Under the pieces are notes generated by a model, which worked only from the letters and a program-made list of their open reading frames with translations, made no database searches and was not told the origin of the DNA. From M0108 sp964523415 (lineage in GTDB: Bacteria > Pseudomonadota > Gammaproteobacteria > Chromatiales > Chromatiaceae), in the NCBI GenBank assembly GCA_964523415.1, contig CAZFZB010000099.1, positions 1 through 10,607 on the forward strand: a stretch of DNA of 10,607 bases, given 5' to 3'. This document shows positions 1 through 6,420 of the stretch, one piece after another (positions within the stretch are counted from its first letter, which is position 1; the number at the start of each line of letters is the position of its first letter). The position numbers were made by a program, and so were the translations under genes.

Positions 1-1106
1 GGGATGCAGCCGTATTCTGGCTCAATCGTGGCCAGGTGGAACGAGGATTACAACATCTCTCCTTGGCCCTGGAGGCGCGCCCCGCCACCAATCAGGACCT
101 CCTGGATATCTTTCTGCGCTTTGCCGAGGATCCCGAGGCCCGGGTCACCCTCAAGCCCCTTGCCCAGAACCCCCCCCCATGGTGGCCTGCCTTCTTTAAG
201 CGCTTAGCGCAGCGGGCCTTGAATGTCGATGCGGTACGCTACGCTTATGGTCTGCGCACCCTCGCCTCCCAGACCCCGGTAGCACCCGAGGAGCGTCAGG
301 CCTATATCCAGCGTCTCCTCAAGGAGGGGCTGATTACCGAGGCCTATCTGACCTGGGTCAATGGCCTCACACCCTCGGAGCGCAGGGAGATGGGTTTATT
401 GCACAACGGCAGTTTTGAGATGGCCTTGGGGGAGGAGGCGCCTTTTGACTGGCAGTGGCACCCGCACCGTCAGGTAGTGGCGAGAACGGCAGCCTCCTTG
501 GGTGTTGCGGGTGAGCGGGCCCTGCAACTGGTTTTCCGCGGCCAGGAGGGCCGATTTCAGCATCTCCGTCAAATCCTCTATCTCGACTCAGGCACCTATC
601 GTCTCTCCGGCAAGGTCAAACTTGAGAGCCTGGCCAGCAAGGTTGGGCTGCGCTGGACCTTGCGCTGTCTCCACCCAAACCAGGCGGTCTTAGGGGAGAG
701 CGAGCGCTTCCTGGGTTCGGGAAAGTGGCGAAGCTTCACCATGGATTTCGAGGTACCCGAGGATTGCCAACTCCAGGATATTCGTCTGGAATCTGCCGGA
801 AGGCAGGGATTGGGCATGAGGATCAGTGGTGAAATCTGGTTTGATGACCTGGCTATTCGCCGCACCACGGGACTCACGGCCGCCGCGCGGGCCGACGGGT
901 TGGCACGAGAACGCGAGACTGGGGAGACTGAACCAGGAACAGAGGACAGTTCCTTCGATTGGGGGCAGGAAACCGAGCCGGCCAGCCCTGACGTGGCCCC
1001 CGGTAAAGTTGAGGATGTCCCGACCCGAGATCAGTCCGGCGAGCCCCGTACCATGGCTGCCCCAACTGAGGGTCAAGGTTCCCGATCAGGTGAAACGGGG
1101 CGATAA
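1..1106 (+). CDS. TPR-like protein with C-terminal carbohydrate-binding-like domain (5' truncated)
   Basis: The frame is open from the left edge (first full codon at 3) to TAA at 1104-1106, giving 367 visible residues, so the true start lies upstream and the GTG at 36 is internal. Residues 1 to about 130 are helical and TPR-like (WLNRGQVERGL, a PPPWWPAFF segment, then AYLTWVNGL). At about residue 133 the sequence changes to a beta-rich module that opens with HNGSFE at 134-139, has DWQW shortly after, and ends near EIWFDDLAIRR. This layout resembles the CBM4/9-like jelly rolls that follow TPR arrays in polysaccharide-related proteins. Roughly the last 75 residues are rich in Glu, Gly, Pro and Ser and are probably disordered. 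I infer a role in envelope polysaccharide assembly or export from the domain pair and the nearby CpsB-like gene; no catalytic motif is visible. A run of nine C at 170-178 lies inside the gene, and the frame reads sensibly on both sides of it. Family assignment is moderate and the exact function is unknown. Confidence 0.72.
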   Translation, partial: DAAVFWLNRGQVERGLQHLSLALEARPATNQDLLDIFLRFAEDPEARVTLKPLAQNPPPWWPAFFKRLAQRALNVDAVRYAYGLRTLASQTPVAPEERQAYIQRLLKEGLITEAYLTWVNGLTPSERREMGLLHNGSFEMALGEEAPFDWQWHPHRQVVARTAASLGVAGERALQLVFRGQEGRFQHLRQILYLDSGTYRLSGKVKLESLASKVGLRWTLRCLHPNQAVLGESERFLGSGKWRSFTMDFEVPEDCQLQDIRLESAGRQGLGMRISGEIWFDDLAIRRTTGLTAAARADGLARERETGETEPGTEDSSFDWGQETEPASPDVAPGKVEDVPTRDQSGEPRTMAAPTEGQGSRSGETGR

Positions 1107-1311
1107 ACGACACTGGGCGCTCTATAGACATGCAGGTGGCGTCCTAATTCAGAGAAGATTTGATCTGGTAATTCAGTGAATGCAATTTAGACTTTAATTT
1201 GTTGACACGGATGTTGAGGTTGCCTAGGATTGCTTTTATGAGAGTGCAAAAAAGTCACGCGCCCAGACTATATTTGGTAACTTGCTGTATCTATTCAGGG
1301 GAGAATATGCG
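1107..1311. other. Intergenic region, AT-rich, with a short direct repeat
   Basis: This gap of 205 bases is clearly more AT-rich than its surroundings, especially 1180-1204. TAATTCAG occurs twice, at 1145-1152 and 1169-1176 (24 bp apart), just upstream of the promoter at 1202-1230. I see no convincing terminator hairpin with a T run for the upstream gene, so some read-through into the FecR-like gene is possible. Confidence 0.5.
1202..1230 (+). promoter_or_regulatory. Sigma70 promoter for the FecR-like gene
   Basis: A perfect -35 TTGACA at 1202-1207 is followed after exactly 17 bp by TAGGAT at 1225-1230, which matches TATAAT at four of six positions. An AT-rich stretch (CTTTAATTTG) sits directly upstream and could act as an UP element. 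Transcription would start near 1237, leaving a leader of about 75 nt before the ATG at 1312. Confidence 0.75.
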
Positions 1312-2033
1312 ATGAAGATGCCCACTCAAGTTGGCCTAGCCTTATTGTCAGGTTTAGGCGGCATGGGATTGGCGCTGGCTGCCGATCAAGCGTCGATCGC
1401 CACTGTGGCCCGTGTTGATGGTACGGCAGTTGTCAGCCAGGACGCCCGCTATGTGCCTGCTCGTCAGGGCATGATCCTGAATGAGGGCGATCGCCTCATG
1501 GTCCTGGAGGGTGGTAGTGCGATTCTGACCTTCGCCGATGGTTGCCAGTATGAGCTGGGTTCGATGGCCATGCTGACGGTCTCGGGTGTCAGCACCTGTG
1601 CCGCGGATGGCGCTGGTGTATACAAGGTCGATCCGGAATCCGCCGTTGCGGATGGCGTTACCCCCAAGCACCAATTGGCTGCTATCGGGAGCAATGGCAA
1701 GAAGGCTCGCAGCAAGGCCCAATGCGATGCCGCTGCCAAAAATTCCAATCCCAATGACGATTGTGATTGCGAGGAGCGCCGCAATAACAACGACAAGGAT
1801 GANNNNNNNNNNNNNNNNNNNNNNNNNNNNNNNNNNNNNNNNNNNNNNNNNNNNNNNNNNNNNNNNNNNNNNNNNNNNNNNNNNNNNNNNNNNNNNNNNN
1901 NNCGGCGGCAGGTGGCCTTGCCGCAGGTGGTCTCGTGACCGCTGGTGTCGCTGCGGTGGCCATTGGCTCGGCGGCTATCATTGCCAGTGACAACAATCAG
2001 GGTGGTGGAGTACCACCTAACATCAGCAGGTAG
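1312..2033 (+). CDS. Secreted FecR-like domain protein, interrupted by an assembly gap
   Basis: I place the start at ATG 1312 because AGGGGAGA (1297-1304) lies 7 nt upstream and a signal peptide begins there: MK, a hydrophobic core, and ALA before Ala24-Asp25. An upstream in-frame start at 1282 lacks this support. Residues about 33-92 resemble a FecR-type domain (RVDGTAVV, then GMILNEGDRLMV, GGSAILTFADGCQYELG). This fold is common in periplasmic regulators and in proteins of exopolysaccharide loci. Next comes a Lys/Asn/Asp-rich hydrophilic stretch with Cys pairs (DDCDC), which runs into 100 N. After the gap a different frame (from 1905) encodes 42 residues ending at TAG 2031-2033, with a Gly/Ala-rich hydrophobic segment (LAAGGLVTAGVAAVAIGSAA) that could be a membrane anchor or glycine zipper. 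I join the halves because gap length is unknown and the second half reads well with no start of its own. The FecR resemblance is fair; the function is unknown. Confidence 0.68.
1803..1902. other. Assembly gap (100 N)
   Basis: Exactly 100 N lie inside the FecR-like gene. The coding frames on the two sides do not agree if the run is taken literally (frame of 1312 before, frame of 1905 after), so the number is a placeholder. The missing part probably encodes more of the low-complexity linker between the FecR-like domain and the hydrophobic C terminus, which may be a repeat that hindered assembly. Confidence 0.95.
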
Positions 2034-2048
2034 TCCCCCTCTTCTGGA

Positions 2049-2082
2049 AAAGGGCCAAGCCTTCCTAGGGGCTTGGCCCTTT
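2049..2082 (+). terminator. Intrinsic terminator, probably bidirectional
   Basis: A perfect 13-bp stem (AAAGGGCCAAGCC at 2049-2061 with its complement at 2070-2082) encloses an 8-nt loop and is followed by TTTCTGTTT. It starts 15 nt after the stop of the FecR-like gene. The stem carries A residues on its left arm, so the reverse transcript also ends the hairpin in U's. It can therefore also serve the convergent PHP phosphatase gene, whose stop codon is at 2126. Confidence 0.9.
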
Positions 2083-2125
2083 CTGTTTATGAGCCAGTCG
2101 GAATGCTTATCGCATCCTGCGTGCC

Positions 2126-2959
2126 CTAGCCGGCGGAATTTAACCCGAAAAGACGGGAAAACCATCTACCCCTTCCCAGGGAATGCTTGTCGGTTTTTTG
2201 CCAGGGGGTTCCCCCGAGGCCAGGAGGGGGGATGGTTTCTGCTGGGTCGAGGTTGCTAAGGATGGCCTGGGGGCGATCCGTCACGAGTCGCTGTGCCTCT
2301 TCCGGTCCCACCCACTTTGCTGCTGCCTCTCGTCCCTCCGCCAACAGAGGAGGGCGACGTTGCCAATGATGGGCATCCGTGGCTAGGAGATGAACCAGGC
2401 CGTCGTCCAGGAATCGCTCCGCCCAGTATTGGGGCTCGTCGCGAAAACGGCCGGTAAGGGCACCCGCGGTCACCTGTATCCATGCGCCTTGGCGCGCGGC
2501 CTCCACGAACCAGCCATAATGTTTGTCATCCAACCAGGTCAGTCGCTCTGGGTGGGTGATAACAGGTACAAACCCCGCGGATAGGACATCGAAGATCGTA
2601 TCCGAAAAGCGAGAGGGTACCGTGTGATGGGGTGGCTCGAAAAGAAAGTAACGGGAGCCGTGCAGGGAGGGAAAGCGCCCGGATCTCAGTGCCTCCAGCA
2701 ATTCTGGAACCAGCTGGATATCGGCGCCAATCGTGATCTCCAAGGGTATGCCAGCCGCTTGAAGATGATCGCGGAAGGCGTTGGCCGCGGCGGAGATAGA
2801 ATTTGCATCGTTCTCAAAAAGTCCGGGGTAGATGTGCGGGGTACAGGCGGTCAGGGTGATACCGTCCGCGACGGCGATGCGGGCCATCGCCAAGGCGGTA
2901 TCAAGGTCCGTCGGACCGTCGTCGATGCCGGGAAGCATATGGCAGTGCAGGTCGATCAT
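2126..2959 (-). CDS. CpsB/YwqE-type PHP-domain protein tyrosine phosphatase
   Basis: The 277-residue product carries the metal-binding motifs of the PHP family in order: DLHCHMLPGIDDG at 3-15 (His5, His7), TPH with His42, GAD at 78-80, EPPHH with Glu108, THPER with His136, and ATDAHH with Asp195 and His197. The opening motif and the EPPHH and THPER motifs are typical of CpsB/CapC/YwqE manganese-dependent phosphatases. These remove phosphate from the tyrosine kinases that control capsule and exopolysaccharide export. The family is usually near 250-260 residues; the extra length here is a C-terminal tail with a basic aromatic patch (RGRWFSRLFGL). No tyrosine kinase or Wza/Wzc gene is in the window. 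The gene lies 125 bp downstream of nrdA on the same strand, and I see no strong promoter or Shine-Dalgarno before ATG 2957-2959. Family assignment is firm; the substrate is inferred. Confidence 0.88.
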   Translation of the reverse strand: MIDLHCHMLPGIDDGPTDLDTALAMARIAVADGITLTACTPHIYPGLFENDANSISAAANAFRDHLQAAGIPLEITIGADIQLVPELLEALRSGRFPSLHGSRYFLFEPPHHTVPSRFSDTIFDVLSAGFVPVITHPERLTWLDDKHYGWFVEAARQGAWIQVTAGALTGRFRDEPQYWAERFLDDGLVHLLATDAHHWQRRPPLLAEGREAAAKWVGPEEAQRLVTDRPQAILSNLDPAETIPPPGLGGTPWQKTDKHSLGRGRWFSRLFGLNSAG

Positions 2960-3029
2960 GAGACTGGCTTGGGATAACCGGATTCACCTTGTTGACAAAG
3001 TATCTGCGGCCTGGGCCTTCAAGATCAAG

Positions 3030-3044
3030 CCTGCACTGTCAGGC
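3030..3044 (-). terminator. Weak hairpin after nrdA, possible attenuator
   Basis: GCCTG at 3030-3034 pairs with CAGGC at 3040-3044 around a 5-nt loop. Read on the minus strand it is followed by TTGATCTTG, a poor T run. It lies between nrdA and the PHP phosphatase gene. At most it is a partial terminator, so co-transcription of the two genes remains possible. Confidence 0.25.
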
Positions 3045-3084
3045 AGGACGGGCGGGGGCACAGAGAACCTGGCCCCGCACCCTA

Positions 3085-5994
3085 CTACTGACAGGATTCA
3101 CATTCTGGATCAAGGATGGAACAGGCCTTAGGGGCACCGGCCTTGCCGGCGGTTTTGGTAGTGAGGTAATTACCACCGACGATTGCAAGTCGGTTGCTCC
3201 GGCTGGTATCCGCCATGGTGGACTTCTCGACATGGGTGGCACCCATGGAGCGAAGATAATAGGTCGTCTTGAGGCCGCGCACCCAGGCAAGCTTGTAGAG
3301 GTTATCCAGCTTCTTGCCGTTGGGCTCGCTCATGTAGAGGTTGAGACTCTGGGCCTGGTCGAGCCACTTCTGGCGGCGGCTGCCGGCCTCCACCAGCCAA
3401 CGGGCGTCGATCTCAAAGGCGGTAGCGTAGAGGGCCTTGAGCTCCTTGGGAATGCGGTCGATGGCTTGGACCGAGCCATCGAAGTACTTGAGGTCATTGA
3501 CCATCACTGCATCCCAAAGGCCCAGTTGCTTCAGATCCTGGACTAGGTAGGGATTGACGACAGTAAACTCACCGGAGAGGTTCGACTTGACGAAGAGGTT
3601 TTGGTAAGTCGGCTCGATGGACTGGCTGACGCCGACGATGTTGGAGATGGTAGCCGTGGGGGCGATGGCCATACAGTTGGAATTGCGCATGCCGACTTGG
3701 ATCACCCGTGCGCGCAGGGCTGCCCAGTCCCGGGTCTGGCTTTGGTCGACCTGCAGGAAGCCCCCCCGGCCAGCCTGCAGAAGTTCAATGGAGTCCAGGG
3801 GCATGATACCCTGGCTCCAGAGACTCCCCTCGAAGCTGGAATAGCGGCCGCGTTCCTCGGCCAGGTCCGTGGAGGCGCGAATGGCGTGGTAGGCAATGGC
3901 CTCCATGCTTTCGTCGGCGAACTGGACCGCCTCTTGGCTGGCGTATGGGATGCGCAGCCTATAGAGGGCGTCCTGAAAGCCCATGAGGCCCAACCCTACA
4001 GGCCGGTGGCGGAGGTTGGAACGTCGCGCTTGGGGGACGTTGTAGAAGTTGTAATCAATGACGTTATCGAGCATGCGCATGGCGGTCGTAACCGTGCGCT
4101 GGAGCTTGGCGTTATCCAGGCCCTTACCATCGACGTGGGTGGCCAGGTTAATCGAACCCAGGTTGCAGACGGCGATCTCCTGGTCATTGGTGTGCAGGGT
4201 GATCTCGGTGCAGAGATTGGAACTGTGGACCCGGCCGACGTGTTGATTGGTGTAACGCAGGTTGCAGGGGTCCTTAAAGGTGACCCAGGGATGGCCAGTC
4301 TCGAACAACATGGCCAGCATCTTGCGCCACAGGTCGACGGCCTTGAGCTTTTTGCTGACCTTCATTTCACCCCGGGCCGCGCGTTCCTCGTAGGACGTGT
4401 AGGCAGCCTCGAAGGCCTGGCCGGTAAGATCGTGCAGGTCTGAGGTCTCGTCCGGGGAGAAGAGGGTCCAGTCGCTCTCCTCCGCCACCCGCTTCATGAA
4501 GAGATCCGGCACCCAGTTGGCGGTGTTCATGTCGTGGGTGCGGCGGCGCTCGTCTCCCGTGTTTTTGCGCAAGTCGAGGAACTCCTCGATGTCGATGTGC
4601 CAGGTCTCCAAATAGGCACAGACCGCCCCCTTGCGTTTGCCCCCCTGGTTGACGGCCACGGCAGTATCGTTGGCGACCTTGAGGAAGGGCACCACGCCTT
4701 GGCTGCGGCCATTGGTACCCTTGATGTGGGCGCCCATGCCGCGCACCCGGGACCAATCGTTGCCCAGGCCACCTGCGAATTTGGAGAGTAGGGCATTGTC
4801 CCTGATGGCGCCGTAGATGCCTTCGAGATCGTCCGGGACCGTAGTGAGGTAGCAGGAGGAGAGCTGGGGCCTCAGGGTGCCGGAGTTGAAGAGGGTAGGG
4901 GTGGAACTCATGAAATCGAAACTGGACAGGAGTTCGTAAAACTCGATGGCCCGTTCCTCGCGGTCGATTTCATTGATGGCCAGACCCATAGCGACGCGCA
5001 TGAAGAAGGCCTGGGGTAGTTCAAAACGCAGGCCCTCTGCGGTGTGGATGAAATAACGGTCGTAGAGGGTCTGGAGACCGAGGTAAGTGAACTGCAGGTC
5101 ACGCTCGGGTTGGAGGGCAGCGCCCAAGCGGGTCAGGTCAAACTGACCCAGGCGGCGGTCGACCAATTCCAGGTCTCCTGCCTGTTTGATATAGGCAACG
5201 AAGTATTCCAAATAGCGTTCGGCGAGGTCCGCCTGGGTTTCCGCCCCCAGGTTCAGGCCCAGAAAGCCCAGGGCCTCGCGGCGCAGGATATCGAGGAGTA
5301 GACGGGCAGCGACTTGGCTGTAGTCGGGATCCTTTTCGATCAGGGCGCGGGCACTCATGACCAGGGCCTGACCGACCTCGGCCTCGCGGACACCGTCGAA
5401 GAGGTTGCGACAGGTATCGGTAAGGATAGTCTCACCATCGACGGTATCGAGGTCCTGGCAGGCCTCTTTCAGGAGGCGGCGCATCCGTGCCAGATCCAGG
5501 GGACGCCGGCTGCCGTCCGGAAGTGTGATATTGATTCCGGGCGGGGGCGTCGCACTGGCTTCGGCCGCGATCGCCGCGGCCCGGGCGGCACGGTCCCGGG
5601 CCCGTTCCTCACGATAGAGGACATAATCACGGGCAACCTTGTGCTCCCCGGCACGCATCAGGGCTAGTTCGACCTGATCCTGGATGTCCTCGATGTGAAC
5701 CGTACCCCCACTGGGCAGCCGGCGGGTGAGGGCGACCACCACCTGCTCCGTAAGTTCCCGCACCCGTTCGTGAACGCGGCTGGATACGGCCGCGTTTCCG
5801 CCCTCCACAGCTAGGAAGGCCTTGGTCATGGCCACCATGATCTTGGTGGCATCGAAGTGGGTGACCTGGCCGTTACGGCGGATCACTTGGAACTTGCCCT
5901 GGGCGAGGGGGTCCTTGTCAATCTGACTGTCAGGGGGGTCGGCCGCCAAGGCGGCGGGATTCGGTACGGCGGCTGTCTTGGTGGCGGCGGCCAT
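3085..5994 (-). CDS. nrdA: Class Ia ribonucleoside-diphosphate reductase, large (alpha) subunit
   Basis: This enzyme reduces ribonucleoside diphosphates to deoxy forms in the cytoplasm together with the radical-bearing NrdB. The 969 residues include a Pro/Ala-rich leader, a first ATP-cone (about 35-130, FQVIRRNG to YVLYREE) and a second cone-like region (about 148-245, starting INITLPDGSRR), then the catalytic barrel. Active-site residues are visible: Cys381 (SSCYLTT) and Cys610 (EIAVCNLG) as the redox pair, Asn593-x-Cys595-x-Glu597 (SSNLCTEI), the radical-path Tyr912-Tyr913 (TTYYLRSMG), the PTATIS loop, and a C-terminal CESCQ that would re-reduce the active site. The length and two cones match the Pseudomonas aeruginosa type rather than the 761-residue E. 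coli enzyme. I choose ATG 5992-5994 because GAGG (6001-6004) precedes it by 6 nt; the ATG at 6030 has no Shine-Dalgarno. nrdB is not adjacent, since the next gene downstream is a PHP phosphatase. NrdR and DnaA sites lie upstream. Confidence 0.96.
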   Translation of the reverse strand: MAAATKTAAVPNPAALAADPPDSQIDKDPLAQGKFQVIRRNGQVTHFDATKIMVAMTKAFLAVEGGNAAVSSRVHERVRELTEQVVVALTRRLPSGGTVHIEDIQDQVELALMRAGEHKVARDYVLYREERARDRAARAAAIAAEASATPPPGINITLPDGSRRPLDLARMRRLLKEACQDLDTVDGETILTDTCRNLFDGVREAEVGQALVMSARALIEKDPDYSQVAARLLLDILRREALGFLGLNLGAETQADLAERYLEYFVAYIKQAGDLELVDRRLGQFDLTRLGAALQPERDLQFTYLGLQTLYDRYFIHTAEGLRFELPQAFFMRVAMGLAINEIDREERAIEFYELLSSFDFMSSTPTLFNSGTLRPQLSSCYLTTVPDDLEGIYGAIRDNALLSKFAGGLGNDWSRVRGMGAHIKGTNGRSQGVVPFLKVANDTAVAVNQGGKRKGAVCAYLETWHIDIEEFLDLRKNTGDERRRTHDMNTANWVPDLFMKRVAEESDWTLFSPDETSDLHDLTGQAFEAAYTSYEERAARGEMKVSKKLKAVDLWRKMLAMLFETGHPWVTFKDPCNLRYTNQHVGRVHSSNLCTEITLHTNDQEIAVCNLGSINLATHVDGKGLDNAKLQRTVTTAMRMLDNVIDYNFYNVPQARRSNLRHRPVGLGLMGFQDALYRLRIPYASQEAVQFADESMEAIAYHAIRASTDLAEERGRYSSFEGSLWSQGIMPLDSIELLQAGRGGFLQVDQSQTRDWAALRARVIQVGMRNSNCMAIAPTATISNIVGVSQSIEPTYQNLFVKSNLSGEFTVVNPYLVQDLKQLGLWDAVMVNDLKYFDGSVQAIDRIPKELKALYATAFEIDARWLVEAGSRRQKWLDQAQSLNLYMSEPNGKKLDNLYKLAWVRGLKTTYYLRSMGATHVEKSTMADTSRSNRLAIVGGNYLTTKTAGKAGAPKACSILDPECESCQ

Positions 5995-6000
5995 GGCTAT

Positions 6001-6004
6001 CCTC
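6001..6004 (-). promoter_or_regulatory. Shine-Dalgarno that sets the nrdA start
   Basis: On the minus strand the sequence is TTGAGGATAGCC directly before ATG 5994, so GAGG sits 6 nt from the start codon. The alternative ATG 36 nt upstream (6030) is preceded by GCCTCCCAAACCCC, which has no purine-rich site. This makes the shorter 969-residue product the better choice. Confidence 0.7.
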
Positions 6005-6092
6005 AAGGAAATGGCAATGGGTTGTGGCATGGGGTTTGGGAGGCATTACCGACCTGATCCAGGTAAACCGAGGTCTGTGGATGCTCAGGACG

Positions 6093-6120
6093 ATATCCAG
6101 GGCCAACACAATATCCAGGG
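6093..6120. repeat. Direct repeat ATATCCAGGG x2
   Basis: ATATCCAGGG occurs at 6093-6102 and again at 6111-6120, 18 bp apart, in the nrdA promoter region. The second copy forms part of the proximal NrdR box. The first copy overlaps the expected transcription start and may be a degenerate extra binding site or a remnant of a small duplication. Confidence 0.5.
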
Positions 6121-6121
6121 T
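6106..6121 (-). promoter_or_regulatory. NrdR box, proximal
   Basis: The 16-bp site ACACAATATCCAGGGT matches the NrdR consensus (about ACAcwAtATaTwGtgt) at 12 of 16 positions, with the left half perfect. It covers the -10 element of the nrdA promoter. With the distal box it gives the classic pair used by the nucleotide-sensing repressor NrdR, which has its own ATP-cone. Confidence 0.7.
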
Positions 6122-6137
6122 TTGTTGTCATAGTCAA
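6108..6137 (-). promoter_or_regulatory. nrdA promoter
   Basis: Read on the minus strand, TTGACT (complement of 6132-6137) and TATTGT (complement of 6108-6113) are separated by 18 bp. Transcription would start near 6100 and give a leader of about 105 nt. The proximal NrdR box lies over the -10 and the distal box abuts the -35, as expected for repression by NrdR. Confidence 0.6.
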
Positions 6138-6153
6138 CCACTAGATATTGTGG
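6138..6153 (-). promoter_or_regulatory. NrdR box, distal
   Basis: CCACTAGATATTGTGG matches the NrdR consensus at 13 of 16 positions and is a good imperfect palindrome (CCAC...GTGG). Its start is 32 bp from the start of the proximal box, leaving a 16-bp linker. This is about three helical turns, the spacing seen in NrdR-controlled nrd operons. Confidence 0.75.
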
Positions 6154-6169
6154 AAAAAGGGTATGCAAC

Positions 6170-6178
6170 AGTGGATAA
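6170..6178 (-). promoter_or_regulatory. DnaA box-like site 1
   Basis: The minus strand reads TTATCCACT, 8 of 9 matches to the DnaA box TTATCCACA. It is 17 bp upstream of the distal NrdR box relative to nrdA transcription. DnaA is a known regulator of nrdAB in E. coli through boxes upstream of the promoter. Confidence 0.5.
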
Positions 6179-6269
6179 ATTGGGGATTACCTGGGGACAG
6201 GTTCCACCCTGAAATTGCTCCGGGAGGTGCTGCCCCCTACCCCTGGTTAGGTCTGGGGATGGCCGTCCT

Positions 6270-6278
6270 TGTGGATAA
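6270..6278 (-). promoter_or_regulatory. DnaA box, perfect consensus
   Basis: The minus strand reads TTATCCACA, identical to the high-affinity DnaA box. It lies in the nrdA/CBS-gene intergenic region, about 170 bp upstream of the proposed nrdA start of transcription, and faces the same way as the two weaker sites. Confidence 0.65.
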
Positions 6279-6334
6279 CCCTTCCCTTGTCGCCCTGGAC
6301 CCCAGCGGGGCGCCGGGCACCTAAAAATTCCCCC

Positions 6335-6343
6335 TCTGGATAA
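6335..6343 (-). promoter_or_regulatory. DnaA box-like site 3
   Basis: The minus strand reads TTATCCAGA, 8 of 9 matches to the DnaA box. It lies 23 bp before the TATAAT of the divergent CBS gene, so DnaA bound here could affect that promoter as well as nrdA. Confidence 0.4.
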
Positions 6344-6366
6344 ACACAAAAAGCGGCTGGGGCGGT

Positions 6367-6372
6367 TATAAT
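6367..6372 (+). promoter_or_regulatory. -10 element for the CBS-domain gene
   Basis: A perfect TATAAT lies at 6367-6372. There is no good TTGACA at 16-18 bp upstream, where the sequence is ACACAAAAAG, and no TG extension, so the promoter is probably weak or needs an activator. It would give a leader of about 85 nt before ATG 6464. Confidence 0.5.
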
Positions 6373-6393
6373 CCGGCGACGATTAAGGGGGAG

Positions 6394-6420
6394 GGTGGTA
6401 AATCCCCAATGGGGACCACC
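6394..6420 (+). promoter_or_regulatory. Stem-loop in the leader of the CBS gene
   Basis: GGTGG (6394-6398) pairs with CCACC (6416-6420), and TCCCC (6403-6407) pairs with GGGGA (6411-6415) around an AAT loop. TAAA is bulged on the left side. The 10 bp are GC-rich. The hairpin ends 29 nt before the Shine-Dalgarno, with no T run, so a role in mRNA stability or translation is more likely than termination. Confidence 0.45.

Noticed and set aside
1464..2165. Minus-strand open frame spanning the first N gap
   Set aside because: It exists only because N codons contain no stops, and it is opposite the signal-peptide/FecR-like gene.
2992..2997. Perfect TTGACA on the plus strand
   Set aside because: There is no -10 at 16-18 bp and no plus-strand gene follows; it is probably chance.
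3601..4443. Plus-strand open frame of 280 codons
   Set aside because: It is opposite the catalytic core of nrdA, including the active-site cysteines, and shows no family features.
5995..6030. Upstream ATG of nrdA (12 extra residues)
   Set aside because: It has no Shine-Dalgarno, whereas the ATG at 5994 has GAGG at 6-nt spacing.
6134..6349. Minus-strand open frame of 71 codons in the nrdA/CBS intergenic region
   Set aside because: It overlaps the regulatory sites, has no ribosome site, and has composition typical of non-coding GC-rich DNA.
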